Shown here one piece after another: positions 31,079-43,576 of a stretch of DNA of 64,000 nucleotides; position 1 is the first letter of the stretch, and every line of letters begins with the position of its first letter. This stretch comes from Thamnidium elegans (Eukaryota; Mucoromycota; Mucoromycetes; Mucorales; Mucoraceae): positions 806,001 to 870,000 of the forward strand of contig JAIXMG010000005.1 in the NCBI GenBank assembly GCA_025201345.1, given 5' to 3'. Made by a program: the position numbers and the translations under genes. The notes below the pieces were generated by a model. It was not told the DNA's origin and did not search any database. It worked only from the letters and a program-made list of their open reading frames with translations.

Positions 31079-33313
31079 TTAGAATAAATAAAGTAACTGG
31101 GGAGTAATAACTGAAAATTTAAGGTAGGCGTTCATTCCAACCACAAACAAGAGAGCGAAACAGACGATGGTCGGGCCTATCATTTCATCATAAGGGCCAG
31201 CCAACCTTGCACGAATCAACTCGCGGCGCCTATAATATAAGCCAGCGCCATACATCATGGTAGAGACTGACACCAACGTATATAAAATACCACATATTTT
31301 CCCTACTGCATCTCCAGAATTAAACAATGCTAACGAAAATGTTGCGAGAATCACACTAAATTTCATCCATGAAAAAAATGTACGTTCATTAGCAAAAAAG
31401 ACTTTGGGTTCAACCTTGATGGATGTTTGTACTTTCTTTGGTACTTTAACACCAGGTGGTAAAACAATAGCTGACTTGTTTGATTGGACAGTATGCTGGT
31501 TTGCATGTGTAGAAGATTCTGCTTGTGATGTGCCTTCTTCTGAGATAGATCTTTTTAATACACTAGCATATGTAGGTTTGGTCTCTTGATTTAAAAGAGC
31601 AGTACGTTCATCAGCGACAGGTTTTATTTTGGGTTTGGAAGCGGAATGAGATTGTGCAGGTAAGACAGGTAATAGTTTCCGGTCATCTTCAATCTGAGCC
31701 AACCAATAAGGAAGTAACGGAACGCGTGTATCGAACATAATAGCCATACCATGAACGAACTTTGAAAACTGGTACGCTTTTTCAAGCAATCCGCTTTCTT
31801 GTAAATCAACGATCCATTGTGGCTCAGATTCGTTAGGTCCAAACTTTAGCTTGATTTCAAACGTAGCATAAGGGTACCGATTGACTTCTACGCCGTCCTT
31901 TAATTTGCTAAAGGGAAAATTAATATCGGCGTCTGGACGTCTCCAACAATTTTCCGGCCGTCGTCGTTTTAACTCATTTGGGAATAGATCGGTATCTTCA
32001 CGGATGAAACAAAGATCCGTGTCCAGTGCCATCCGAACATTAGAATCGCCAGGGATTTGAAACGCTGTACGTTTATAATAAGTTCTTAAAACTATCGTTT
32101 TTTTTTTTTTTTTTTTTTTTTTAGGGTTAAAGTTCATCTAATAATTGTATGTGTATGTGTGCGCGCTTTAATTTACCTGGTTTCATGTGATTATCTATAA
32201 TCTGCTTCTGGATACTATTGACAAGAATCGTAAACTCCTTGATATCATCTTGTTTCCGTCCACTTGACTCCATTTTTTTTACTGCGTTCTCTAAAAATAC
32301 CTTTTCTCCACGCAAGAATCCGTTTACGAATTTATCCTTTATAGTGAATTTATCTTTTACTTCACCTCGGTCTTCATTATCCAATGTTCTTCTTTCAACT
32401 GAAATTGATTTATTTCCTTCTGCTGATCCATACCAACGAAGTCGAATTAATTGTGAATTTTGTGCGGATTCCACTCTAGAACAGTACGTATCCATATTTG
32501 AATTATCGAGGTATAAAGTAGAAATGGGTGGATCAATATCTTCATTTCCAGCTAATTTATCATTGTTTCGATAGACCAATACAGGTAAATGACGAAGTAC
32601 ATATGTTTTTAATTCAAAGATATCATCGGTATGTACGAAAAACCTTTTAATAACTGTACGATGAGAATTGACAGCAAACATGGAAGAATCCTTGATTAAA
32701 CTAGAAGATAATACTGGACATGAATTATCTCCTTCTTCTCGTACAATACTAAACAGCTCGGAAAGTTTAATCAAAAGTGCATCGTTGTCTTCATTTTCTT
32801 TCCAAAACGGACATTGATTTAAACGTACCATAAACATGGGCCGAAGAATATAATCTGTATGACGGTCATGTTTCTTTACGATCTTTAAAAACCCGGTATA
32901 ATTAATTCGAGAAAATTTTTCAAGACGAGCAATGTCATCAGCAACTTGGTTGATCTTTATTTGCATGGCTAAAGTATCTTGTTGTTCTAGGTTGGAGATT
33001 TCAGTTGCACAAGCTTCGATTTCGTCTTTGATTGTATTCATGGTAGCTTTGTAAAATGCGTATACCTATATTTTCTTTTTTTTTTAAATAAAACTTTTTA
33101 CCCAATGTTTTTTTTATAGTGTGTAAAAAACTCCCTTTTTCTTACTTTCTCGAGATTACTATCCAACATTTCAACAAATTCGGTTTCGTCTCGTTCAGTA
33201 AAGTTTTTCTCTTTCTCGGCTTTACCGAGCTTTTTTTTTAATTGATCGTAGTCTAGGTAATAAGGTTTCCATTCTGGGGAAATTGCTTCTTGTAAATTGG
33301 CACCGAACTTCAT
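31079..33313 (-). CDS. VTC complex subunit (SPX, polyphosphate-polymerase fold, three TM)
   Basis: Three exons (33313-33146, 33065-32177, 32091-31079) join in frame and give 689 residues. Residues 1-150 are an SPX domain (MKFGANLQEAISPEW... and FSRINYTGFLKIVKKHD), the inositol-pyrophosphate/phosphate sensor. The VTC tunnel domain runs from about 190 to 480, with LIRLRWYG, TAFQIPGDSNVRMALDT, NCWRRPD and YPYATFEIKL supplying the conserved Arg, Glu and Lys positions. Three hydrophobic segments form a C-terminal DUF202-type anchor after KVEPKVFFANERTFFSWM. VTC makes polyphosphate at the vacuole/acidocalcisome membrane. The short linker and motif spacing look more like Vtc4 than Vtc2/3, but the paralogue is not certain. 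Confidence 0.9.
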
Positions 33314-33733
33314 AATAATATCCGGTAAGAAAAGAACAAAGAAGTAAAAAAGCTTTTTTTATATGAATCAGATATTTGTATATATAAAAAAGCTCCGCTT
33401 TTTTTTTTAATACCCCCCAAAACATGCATCCCCTTGTAAGCCTGTCATAACTCTTTACATGACCCTGCGTCTTTATTTTCTTTGAAATCAAACGTAATTA
33501 CTTTTAATTTAAGAATAATATGTATACATATCAAAATATATATAAAAGTGTTACATTGTTTTTTTTTGTTTATGTGACATAAGTTTTTTTTTTTTTTTTT
33601 TTTTTAAGAGGAATGTGCGGTCCCAACATGTCAAAATTCATGCATTTCTTTTGTATCACTTTATAAAATAAATAAATATAAACTCAGACTTTTTTTTTTA
33701 TTTAAGGTTTTTTTTTTAATAATCTAATTGTAA

Positions 33734-34273
33734 TTAAATAGCTCCTAGTAACGCCTCTAATAATACTGAACCATCCCATTGATAACATACAGCTTTAGCG
33801 TCTTCAGCAGAGGTTCCGTAAATATGAAGTGCTCCACCAGCGTCACACTTAAAAACTTGTTTATGTTCTTCTCTTGCAAGTCCATTAAAGTTTAACCAAC
33901 CCTATAAAAATAATTAGAGTTCTGTGTAACATAAAGAAAAACTTTCGGGGCTAACTTACATGAAAGTAAATAGATAAATGTCGCAGTCCCGTAGGGTTAC
34001 AGTCTGTGTTGGAGAAATGACAGCATTCTTTTCCGCCAGAACTAATTACTTTTTTAAAAGAAGATGCACTATGTAGTTTATATAAGAAAACTGTAATATA
34101 TATATATATATATTTATTATCGTTATTTACACGTCATCGTGAATCGGATCATAGATATCAAGAGTTGCTTCCGCGGATTCCATGTTATTGTATATACAGA
34201 ACGCTTGTGTAAATGTTAGAAGGGAAGAAAAGACAGTAAAAGCTATTAAAAGTAATTTTGTAAACGAAATCAT
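33734..34273 (-). CDS. Small secreted cysteine-containing protein, copy 1
   Basis: Three exons (34273-34131, 34068-33960, 33901-33734) join in frame and give 139 residues. A clear signal peptide (MISFTKLLLIAFTVFSSLLT, cleavage probably after QA) precedes a mature chain of about 115 residues with six Cys, including an adjacent CC pair in GGKECCHF. The chain ends with a hydrophobic LLEALLGAI. The second acceptor (TAG before TGCATC) was chosen because it alone keeps the frame and aligns with the neighbouring paralogue. It is tandem with a homologue about 630 bp upstream. I do not recognise the family; a secreted effector-like or wall-associated protein is possible. Confidence 0.75.
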
Positions 34274-34906
34274 TTTCTCGATAACAAAGTAAATAAATTG
34301 GCTGATTTCTATTAAAATTCAAGGCATATTTATATGCTTTTTTTTTCTTTGTGCACTGTTATATATCCTACCTGTACAGTCAACTTTTATTTTCAGTGTA
34401 TTTTCTCCTCTTTTATCACCTTATTTTAGATTTTATTGTCTATTAACTGCTATATTTCTTTGTGTTATATATATAGCTAATATCTGAACTTCATTTAATT
34501 GCTTTTATTATTACTGTTGTCAAGTAATCTATTGTGCGTATGCATTTAATAAACGAAAAGTTAATTGGGTTTACACTATGACTTATTGATATATGAAAAG
34601 GGCAAGAAGGTATTAATATTACAAATTGACAGTTTCTTATTCTACAAAAAAAAAAAAAGTATTCTGAAAGTCGATATTTCTAAAAATAAGTATTTAATTT
34701 GTGTGAAGAACCTTCATAAAACATGTTTACGCGCCCCTCAAAACTAATCTACCTGCGCCCAACTTTTTTTTTTTTTTTTTTTTTTTTTAAGATAGTCGAT
34801 TTGTTTAAGCACGTCTTAAAACAACATTTTTTAAATCAAAAAGAGTTACTTTTTTAAAGAATAGTTTATTAATTTTTGGGTATAAATAAATAAATTATAA
34901 AATGGT
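34274..34906. other. Spacer between the two secreted-protein genes
   Basis: This 633-bp spacer holds the promoter of copy 1 and the 3' end of copy 2. It contains a 24-base T-run near 34765-34788 and otherwise unstructured AT-rich sequence. No gene is seen. Confidence 0.45.
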
Positions 34907-35395
34907 CTATTTTTCGATGGCGAAAATGGGTCTAGTGTTGACTTTACCGTCAGCATGATTACAGGTAGCAGTTATATTATAGAGATTGTTTCCGGTTATA
35001 ACAAGACCGCCTCCGGCACTACAGAAAGCAAAGAACGTATCAGCACCTTCAAGGCTAGCGCCATACATACCAATTGTAATCTACATACATAAATATTTAG
35101 TACATTTGTACGAACCCGAAAATTAGAGAAAAAAAAATATGCTTACGTGAAAATCTACAATACCCTCTTGTTTACCAGTAAGATTACATTCTCCATTATT
35201 CCATGGGCAGCACTCTCTTTCACCGTTATTAATCTGTTTTTTGAAAGAAGCTCTAGGGTTGACTTCACGCTCTTTCACGTAAAAGTAAGAATCAGCACCG
35301 TCAAGACGATTATAAACACAGTAAGCTTGAGAGATTTGTAACCAAAGTGTTAATACCGTAATAGCCATCAATAAAAGTTTTGTAGAGCAAGTCAT
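34907..35395 (-). CDS. Small secreted cysteine-containing protein, copy 2
   Basis: Two exons (35395-35147, 35080-34907) join in phase 0 and give 140 residues. The signal peptide is MTCSTKLLLMAITVLTLWLQ with probable cleavage after SQA. The mature chain starts YCVYNRLDGADSYFYV and shares with copy 1 the opening (F/Y)C(I/V)YN, the segment SFKK, the block G(K/E)xECC, a spaced Cys and a D/Y-F-H exon end. A FCSAGGGLVI segment matches the FKCDAGGALHI of copy 1. An N-glycosylation sequon NIT is present. Copies 1 and 2 differ in intron number, so the duplication is not recent. Confidence 0.75.
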
Positions 35396-35866
35396 TTTTT
35401 TTGTTGTTGTTGTATATTAGATTTTTTTATTCAAGTAAAAAGAAAGGACATCTATAACTATAGCTTCGCTTAAGTACTTTTTTCCCTTCTTATAATCAAT
35501 TCTATTTTGATGAATAACTTGTATCATTTTTCATTATACGAAAAAAGGGTCTTTAGTATTTTACAAAAAATAAAAATAAAAAAAATTACTATTTTATTTC
35601 ATTTTTTTTTTTTTTTTTTTTTATATATATATTTATATATTATAATATCACTGCGTAATATAAGGTTTTTTCTATTTAGTGTTTTTGATTTTTTTTTTTT
35701 TTAAAAAAAAAAGGGGGGAGAGGGAGGGAAACAATTATGTGATTTTTGGGTGTCGCTATATAAGTTTTTTTTTTTATGTACAATCTAATTTTTTTCTTTG
35801 CAAGTATATTTTTTTTTTATATCATCGTCTTTTTTTTATCGATTTTTTTTTTTTGTCTTTTTTCTT
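35396..35866. other. Spacer with long T tracts
   Basis: This 471-bp spacer between the copy 2 start and the stop of the nucleotidyltransferase gene is dominated by T-runs (near 35600-35622, 35689-35702 and 35766-35775), including a T-run joined to an A-run at about 35689-35712 followed by a G-rich patch. Short Phe/Lys-rich ORFs here are composition artefacts. Confidence 0.45.
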
Positions 35867-38351
35867 CTAAGTGCGAGCTTTACCATTACTACTGCTATTT
35901 TTTTTTCTTTGTTTATTGTTGCTCGAGGCATTTGTAGCGGCAGAAGGTTTATTGTTGTTGGCATTTCTTTGTCGCCTATGTCTATTACTACTACCTTTCG
36001 CACTTGAAGCGCTGACACTGGCACTAGGAATTGGCGAAGCAGGAGCAGATTTCTGTTTGATAGTGGGTGTAGCGATTTTGACTATTTCAGCCAACGTCCT
36101 CTGTTTTGGTTCTTCATTCAGCATCTGTTGTTTCTTGGTAGTAGACCACCGACGTAATCGTTGAGGCTCCTCCGTTGCTGAACTACTCGGTTGCGGCGTC
36201 GAGTTGTTTTTACAGATCGTAGGCCAGTCCATCACACTGGAACGACGTCTAGGTAATCTTCTATTATTTTCAAAATGGTGGCGGTTGTTTTGGCCGTTGG
36301 TTCCTTTTCGTCGATGAGGACCCGAGTTCTTTTTTGTGGGTTTTCCTTCATTGGACTTTAAAGAGTTTGCTTGAGGCGAGTTTTGTTGCTGCTGTTTTCT
36401 ATGGTATCTGGCAAATATTTTATCGACCGATTGATCTGTTCCGTGATTTGCACTAATATTGAGCATAGAAAGTAAAGTGGAAGGCACAGGAGGCAAAGGA
36501 TGGCTGCCGTGCCTTGTATTACGCACGCGAAGGATGGTATCCAACGCTTGCGAAGAGCTGAAGCGAGGGTTGAATGATGTATGGCAAGGTTTAGAGATAG
36601 GTGGGGCACGGAAAGTGTAAGATGTGGAGCAGATTGGGTAAGTGGAATTGTCAGTGTCGGATAAAATGGCAGAAGGATAAGAGCAGATACCATCTACCAT
36701 ACTTCTTCGACGATCATAAGGGTGCGTTGTGACAGTTGCGTTGGATGCAAACGATGATGAATAATCTGAATAAGGATAAATTGGTAAAAAGAATGAGGAC
36801 GTACGATTTTCGGCAGGTAATCTCAAGGTCAGTGTATTGCTGTTGCTGCTGTAAGGGGGTATTTCAGTAGTACTTGACGTAGCGATGGACATGGGTCGAT
36901 AAGGCGCACAAATAGTCTCCAAATTTTCTCCAGCTATTAACATTTCCAAAAACCTTTGAAATTCACATCGTAACCCTTGCACAGATGCAATATCCGCAGA
37001 GTTCCCTAAATTCCGACTCGCATTAAACGGCTCTTCTACACACAAACTCATCTTATTTCTCCCCGTATCCCAGCCCTTTTCTGTTTTTAAAAGATATCGA
37101 CCTTGTCTGACAGACACTACCTGTGTATGGTAATCGAACTCGACCGCAAATCTACGAAAGAAGGCAAAAAGCAAACCGCCCAAACTCTCTTGGTTCGCTG
37201 CTCCAAATCCCTTCAACTTTTCCACATTATCGAAAAAATAATCTTCGTCCTTATTCTCGTTTTCTATATGATGAAGTACAGGAAGAACAGGTGGTTGTCT
37301 TTGTTGTAAAAAGTTGATAATCATACACGTCCAAGTATAGGATGATAACGTACCACCATTAGCTAAAAAAAAAAAAAAAAAAAAAAAGACCCAATTAAAT
37401 ATAAAAAAAAGATTATTTTTTTGTTTTTTTTACCTGCATCATTTAATAACCTTTGTTTGGTCCAATGTTTAATAATCATAATTAACGGCCTTACACGATA
37501 ATCAAGTGTAACATACGCTTTAATCATTTTTGTATTTTGAAGTGCTAATGTATTGTTCACATTGATGTCACACGAAAGTTGTCTAATAAATTAAATAAAT
37601 AAAATGGATAATAAAAATAATATATCCCAACTTACAGTTCAGGATCAAATAAGCGAACAATTGGGACTTTTGCACGGGGAACACAAACAACATGTTGCAT
37701 ACCGGCTAAAAATAATAAAAGGATTAGATGTCACATGTTATACATATATATATATATATATTATTACACTTTCGAAACAGTTTAGCCAATGTTTTAACGT
37801 TACGAAGTCCATTCCAAGGAGTAGTTATACACAAATCGACATCTGAAGAACTAGTACCTAAATCATTTACTGAAGACCTACAGTGACATTTTTTTTAGGG
37901 TTAATTTAATACCTTTTTTTTAAAAAGAGAAAAGCTAAATATTTTCGTAACTAACCCAAATACATGAGCTTTAATATCATGATCTGGCCATTCTGTATTC
38001 ATTAATCTATCCATTAATTTTACAAACTTGACACGTCTATCATGGCTTTCTTTTTTCGGTAAAAGTTCCTATAGTTGTTTTTTTTTGACAGATAGACTAA
38101 TCAGTATATAAAGATTTCTAAAAAAAGATATGTTCATATAAAAAAAATTCATTTACTTGATATAGTTTAATCATATCTATTGAAATATTATCTTCTTGTT
38201 GAGGTTCGAGAACATATGGGGTAAAAGAATTATATGACTCAGTGGGTACCTGTTCAACTGATTGAGATGGTACATTGCTCACTTTTTCTTCTTGTTGAAC
38301 AAGTTCATGTTCGTCACTCTCAATGGTTGGTTTATCGTTGGATGCCTGCAT
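35867..38351 (-). CDS. Cid1/Trf4-type nucleotidyltransferase (poly(A)/poly(U) polymerase-like)
   Basis: Six exons; those resolved are 38351-38157, 38068-37956 and 37877-37768, and the last begins with ANGGTLSSYTWTC and ends at 35867. About 710 residues. The polymerase-beta-like catalytic core has VFGSSVNDLGTSSSDVDLCI, giving the G-S and two metal-binding Asp, and a third Asp in LQLSCDINVNN. A central segment (VRPLIMIIKHWTKQR, then GTLSSYTWTCMIINFLQ) and a PAP-associated domain (ESLGGLLFAFFRRFAVEFD) complete the fold. The C-terminal half is disordered and rich in Ser, Pro, Asn and Arg/Lys. Such enzymes add A or U tails to RNAs, and sequence alone does not decide which. The N-terminal 65 residues are acidic. 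Confidence 0.85.
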
Positions 38352-38526
38352 CCTCTTTTTTTTTTTTTCTTGTCGTATGTATAGTATTTGTGTGTTCTCT
38401 CTTTTTATATGTATATGTCAGAATTCCTCTGCTCCCCCTTTTTTTTTGTTATTAAAAAGAAAAAAAAAAAAAACTTCAAGTTTAAACTTTTTTTTTCTCT
38501 TCTTAAAAAAGTAAGTAAGATATATT

Positions 38527-38557
<31 letters not shown>

Positions 38558-39014
38558 TCATCTGTCATCCTTGGTTGCTTGTCACTACAGTAGTCACAAA
38601 TAAAATGAAATTTTTTTGGCCCTGAAGTTTTTTAAGGAAAACTCCGTTTGCAAGCCATTTTTTTATTTTTATATTATGTCTGTGCTGAATGAAAGTTTTT
38701 TATTAAAAAAAAAAAAGAAATAATATGGGAATATAAATAAAAAGAGGATGAAGTTCCTACTACAAGTAAGTATAGTAAGTATAGTAGTGTAATTGTTTTC
38801 TTTTTCTTTTTTTTTAAAAAAAAAGATGATAGGGAAAAAGTTTAAATGTTGATAAATATGCAGAAAATAACAGAGTGAGAAACTTGTAGTATAATTCTTA
38901 AAAGAAAAGGAGGGAAAAAAAGACAGGGTCATATATAAGGCATATAAGGCATATAAGGCATAAAAAAATGTGTGTGTGTGCATAAAAAATTAATATAAAG
39001 TTACTGCTTGTAAA
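38352..39014. other. Intergenic spacer with 9-bp minisatellite
   Basis: This 663-bp spacer precedes the nucleotidyltransferase start and follows the bHLH stop (both minus). It contains T-runs (38531-38558), a T-run joined to an A-run near 38811-38823, a duplicated AGTAAGTATAGT motif near 38764, and three exact ATATAAGGC units at 38933-38959. No gene is supported. Confidence 0.5.
38933..38959. repeat. Three exact 9-bp units (ATATAAGGC)
   Basis: Three head-to-tail copies of ATATAAGGC with partial units on both sides, in the 3' flank of the bHLH gene. This is a small minisatellite of no evident function. Confidence 0.85.
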
Positions 39015-41196
39015 TTACAAGCAGTCATAGGTCATATCGTTATCGAAATCGTCCTCATCATCTTGTCTTCTTTTAAGACTACCGATACTACTTTTACTAC
39101 TCCCAAGTTCATCCGATAAGAGTTTTTCAATTGTCGAATCTCTTTCTTCCAACGTAGTTTTAAGCGACGATATGTACTCATAGGCATACTGCAGCAAAAG
39201 CACTTTAGATAACGGTTTCATAGCGCTCGAATCCACTGCTGAAGCTTCTTCCATTTCCTCATCTGTCGTGTTACTTCTTTGTTTATTATTATTATTTTTC
39301 TCCAACTCTTGTGCTTTAATCACTTGAGACATCAAGGTCTTTTGTCGCTTAACATACCCGTCTTCCACCTCGCGACGCAGCCTATCAAACCACTCCTTTA
39401 AAGAATCACGGCGCTTTTGTTCAGCTGCCTTATGAGCTGTTCTTCGCACCTCTAGTCCACTTTTAATTTGCGTAGAGAACGCGATACCTAGTGCAGCACC
39501 TTTACCTTCCATCAGGTTTTGGTAATTGGATCGTGTAGCTAATATTCGTTCCGCGTCTTCGACAGAATGAACAGATCGTGCAGGTATAATAGTGCTGGGC
39601 AAAGGCTTTATGCCGGGATTTAAGGTAGGACTGATCAATAAAGGTTTTAGAGCCCGAGGTGAAGCATGAGCCCCATGCGTGCTTTTGGAGTCGGACGATT
39701 CTCTTCGTTGCTTTTTAGAAAACCGGGAGGGACTAGATTTTTCTTTTAATATAGAAGAAGAGCGCATTTTGGTATTGGTACGGGGATGAAGTGCTAAAGG
39801 AGATAAAGGAATGGTTTGATGCGTAGTAGCAGTTAAAGTAGGTGTAGTAGTGTTATTAGATGTAGAAGAGGTAGTAGAAGGTGTCATCATAGGTGAAATA
39901 ATCATATTTTCATGAATTGGTGTACTGGTCATACTTGGGGACTGGAATATATGATTTTTATTAGTAGGAACCATACTGGGTGAAACATTGTAATTCATAG
40001 CGGAGGATGAAGTGGTAGAAATTGGCTTTGAATAAAATTGTTGGGTTCTGCCACTAGAAGAAAATTGAAGTTTAGAAGAATGGTTTGTGTTCATCTTCAT
40101 ATTCATTAAAGAAGCAGGCGTAGCAGGTTCCATACGGGGAGGGGACTTATTAGGCGAACTAGGCCTAGACATGATATTTTGATGATGAATTGACATTTGA
40201 TCGCTATTCATTTGCTTCTGTTGCATCATTGACGTACCTTTTTTTTTAAAAAAAAAGAAGAAAAAATAGTTCGTTAAAAAAAAAGTTTTCTTTCATCATT
40301 AAAAAAATCTACTTACCATTTGTATTAGATAAAGAGGAGCTAGAATCCTTGGAGGAGTTTGATTCCGAAGATAATAAACTTCTTTGGTAACCTTGGTGGT
40401 CATCATTAAATTGATTGCTGTGATGTCTTTGAGACTTTTGAAGCTCAGAAAGCTTTTGAGTGATCAGCATTTTAGCATGTTCCAGTTGTTCATATTGTTC
40501 ACATATTTGATTGGCCGACATATTTTTATAAGAATCTCCGGTAGGATTGCTGTTACTGTCAGTAGCAACTGAAGACGCCAGCTGATCCTGAAATGAAGTG
40601 CGAGTTGATTGTTGGTTTCTATGACGATCAATCTGGGGCAAAATGGCAGGTGAAGATAGCGGAGAAAAGTCCATATCGTTACCGCTATTAAAATTGATAG
40701 TTTGATGATGTTTTTGCTGTTGAACTTGATAACTAAAAGAGGGAGTCATAGCTGGTGATATAAGAGGCGTAAGAATATCCTAAGCAAGGATAAAAAAAAA
40801 AAAAAAATTCCAACAAAATATTTTTTTTTAATACATACTTTTATCATTATTGTTTTTTCTATTATATACCTCTTGATCAAAACAATCATTTTGCCGTTGA
40901 TTATTGGGTGTTGATCTATAATGCGGCGATGACATAATTTGATTTGATTGTGTACTAACGCCAGTTGTAGAAGCACAATTATTCTTATAAGCTAGATATG
41001 AATTTACATGTGGCGATCCACTGAGTTGATCCGATTGAAACAGCATATCAATATCTCCATGTAGCTGATTATATGCATTATTATTGTTAGACTGCTGCGA
41101 ATGAGTGTACTGTTCTGGCTGTGGTTGACCAGATAAGTTTCTCAGCATATCCATATCATTAATTGCATCAACTAGCTGAAAAGTTGATAAATCCAT
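39015..41196 (-). CDS. bHLH transcription factor with expanded loop
   Basis: Three exons (41196-40870, 40779-40317, 40237-39015) join in frame and give 670 residues. The N-terminal two thirds are disordered and rich in Gln, Asn, Ser, Thr and Pro. The bHLH starts near residue 528: the basic region RRTAHKAAEQKRRDSLK has the H-x3-E-x-(K/R)RR pattern that reads CACGTG-type E-boxes. Helix 1 is LKEWFDRLRREVED, helix 2 is MKPLSKVLLLQYAYEYISSL (about 603-623), and a short zipper-like helix follows. The loop between helices is about 45-50 residues, far longer than usual. The C-terminus is acidic. It is a nuclear regulator; specific targets are unknown. Confidence 0.88.
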
Positions 41197-42451
41197 CCTA
41201 CACACTTAAAATAAGATATAAAAAAAACCAAGGAAAAAGAACCAAGAAGGAGTATATAATTTTTGTTGCAAGGAAAAAAATAATAATAAAAAAGAGAGAG
41301 AGTAAAATCTCTCTGTATCCATCTAGGGCTGAGGGGTAAAAATATAAAAAAGTTATACAGGTAAAGTGTATATTGATTCCCTAGTCAAATCAATTGTCTT
41401 CTGGCTGAAACGTGGGTCCTATTTCCTGCAATAAGCGGTTTAATACGGTGGCACGGGAATGTTAAGTGCGTGCACAACAGTCACACATGGCAACAAATGA
41501 GGTGCCCATAGTAGCTCTGTGTTAAATAATATCATTTGATTGGGCAACTTTCTTAACACGATGCAGTAGATGTTGCCATTTCGTTTATGTAATAACATTT
41601 CAAATGTTATGAAATATATATACTTTTTGATTTAAACTTCTGATAAACATATTATCACCTTATTTAGAAACAAAAATAATATTTTGGTAACACAAACACT
41701 GAAGGTAATAAGTTGTTACTTCCGGTTCGGCTACACCGCATGTTAAAATAACATAACGTGGTTATAGATAGCTCCCTAAGTCTTGTCCAGTGCTAAATAA
41801 TTGATACAAGCTCTTTTTTTTATCTATTATTAGAGTGTACAGTATAGAATTATATCTTTATATTTTAGTCCCTCCTTTCTTTCCCCACCCCCCTTTTTTT
41901 ATCGTCTCTCTACTCTTCTTTTTTTTTTTTTTTTTTTTTTTTTCAACTGACACATTCAATCTCATTTTTGACAAGAGCAAAAAAAAAAAAGTATTCAACA
42001 TATCTTTATATATGAAAATAATAACTATAAACATGTATATTTCTATATCACAATAATATAATTACATATATTCTACATGCTGCACTATGTAGTATTATGT
42101 TATATTTCGCCGGCTTATTTTAACCATATTATAAACTGATCAAACCTTGTTTTTCTTAACATTCAAGTCCCCCCCCCTTTTTTTTTGGTAAAATTTCAAA
42201 AACTTTCGCGTGAGGGTCAAAAGAATATTTGTGAAACAAAAAGCGGAAAACCATTCATCCGTTTAGGATTTACTAGAATATGTAATACCACTATTTTTTT
42301 TTAAAAAAAAAAGAACGATATATATCGAAAAGTCTTTTTTAAATATATCTATTGATAAAGCAATCTTTTTATTATTATTATGTAGCGTAGTTGTATGGAA
42401 CCTACTCCTTAAAAAGATCTACGTAATTAGATATTGCCGTTTCTCCGGGGT

Positions 42452-42484
<33 letters not shown>

Positions 42485-43471
42485 GAAAAAGATCGCTATT
42501 GCAATGCTCTAAAAAGAGGTCTTATTAGTAACTCTCGGTATCATGTAATCCGCTCAGCATATTAATAATATTGTGCCCCTAGTGCTGACTATGTGTGAAT
42601 AAATCTATTTAATTGAAAGTAAAAAAGGGTTTTTTTTTACATGATTTTCAAGATTTCTTTTTGTGATACCCAAATGAATAGCAGTAGAGCTAAATAAGAA
42701 GTTATTTATTTCTCGGCAAAAAAAAAACATGATCTCTCAAAAAAATAAATAGGCCAAGTTTTAATTTATACCAGAACATATTTTATCCGTCCATCTTTGT
42801 CGCGTTTAGATTATTAAAGAAAGACTGGGTGCTTGCTACATACGATTTTACTGGCCATAAAGTCTTTATTAGTCTCGCCCTAGTATTTATAAATAGGTCT
42901 GTCAACACATCCTGATTTTTATCATTTTGAACCTGACTGTATTACTTTTTTTTTAAGAGAAGCTCTATATAGCCGTGCTAAACTAATTTTGAAGCTCTTT
43001 TAGCCGATAAAAATCATGCATGAAATGGCTGTTCTCTCCAAATTTTGTTAACTTGTTTTATCATAACTTAAATTAACCTGTTTATTTCTAGTTTTGACAC
43101 ATTTAACAAGTTGGATTTTTTTAACTGTTCTTTGCCATTACTACTATTACATATACCATTTTACTTAAACTTTGATATCTCATTAAAATTATAGGGCCTT
43201 ATATTCTAATATCAACTCGCCCATGTGATAAAACTCTACAAAAAATGATCCGTAATTCCTGCCCGCTTGGGAATAAGCAATTGAAGTCTTGAATACGCTC
43301 GTTCTTTTATGTTTTCCTCTATAAAAAGACACATAAAATTCCTTACGTATAAACGTTCGAGCTTTAAATTAAAAGGTTCTTTTTTGGGGGGAGATGAGAT
43401 CAACGAATAGTTTAGTCCCTGTAAAATAAACCCCAGGTATTTACTAGCTATTATGACAGCAAAACTCGTCT

Positions 43472-43472
<1 letters not shown>

Positions 43473-43517
<45 letters not shown>
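43473..43517. repeat. 45-base poly-A tract
   Basis: An uninterrupted A-run about 600 bp upstream of the wax-synthase start and about 60 bp from the paired E-boxes. Such tracts exclude nucleosomes and are common in this window, but this is the longest A-run present. Confidence 0.9.
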
Positions 43518-43519
<2 letters not shown>

Positions 43520-43576
43520 ATTAAAAAAATACGATTGAATGTAAGAAAATACAAATGGTAGATAAAATACTTACTC

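Noticed and set aside
31257..31589. A 110-codon plus-strand frame inside the VTC gene
   Set aside because: It is antisense to the third VTC exon and has no homology I can recognise.
35507..35870. Phe/Tyr-rich frames in the spacer after the secreted-protein genes
   Set aside because: They arise from T homopolymers and show no splice partners.
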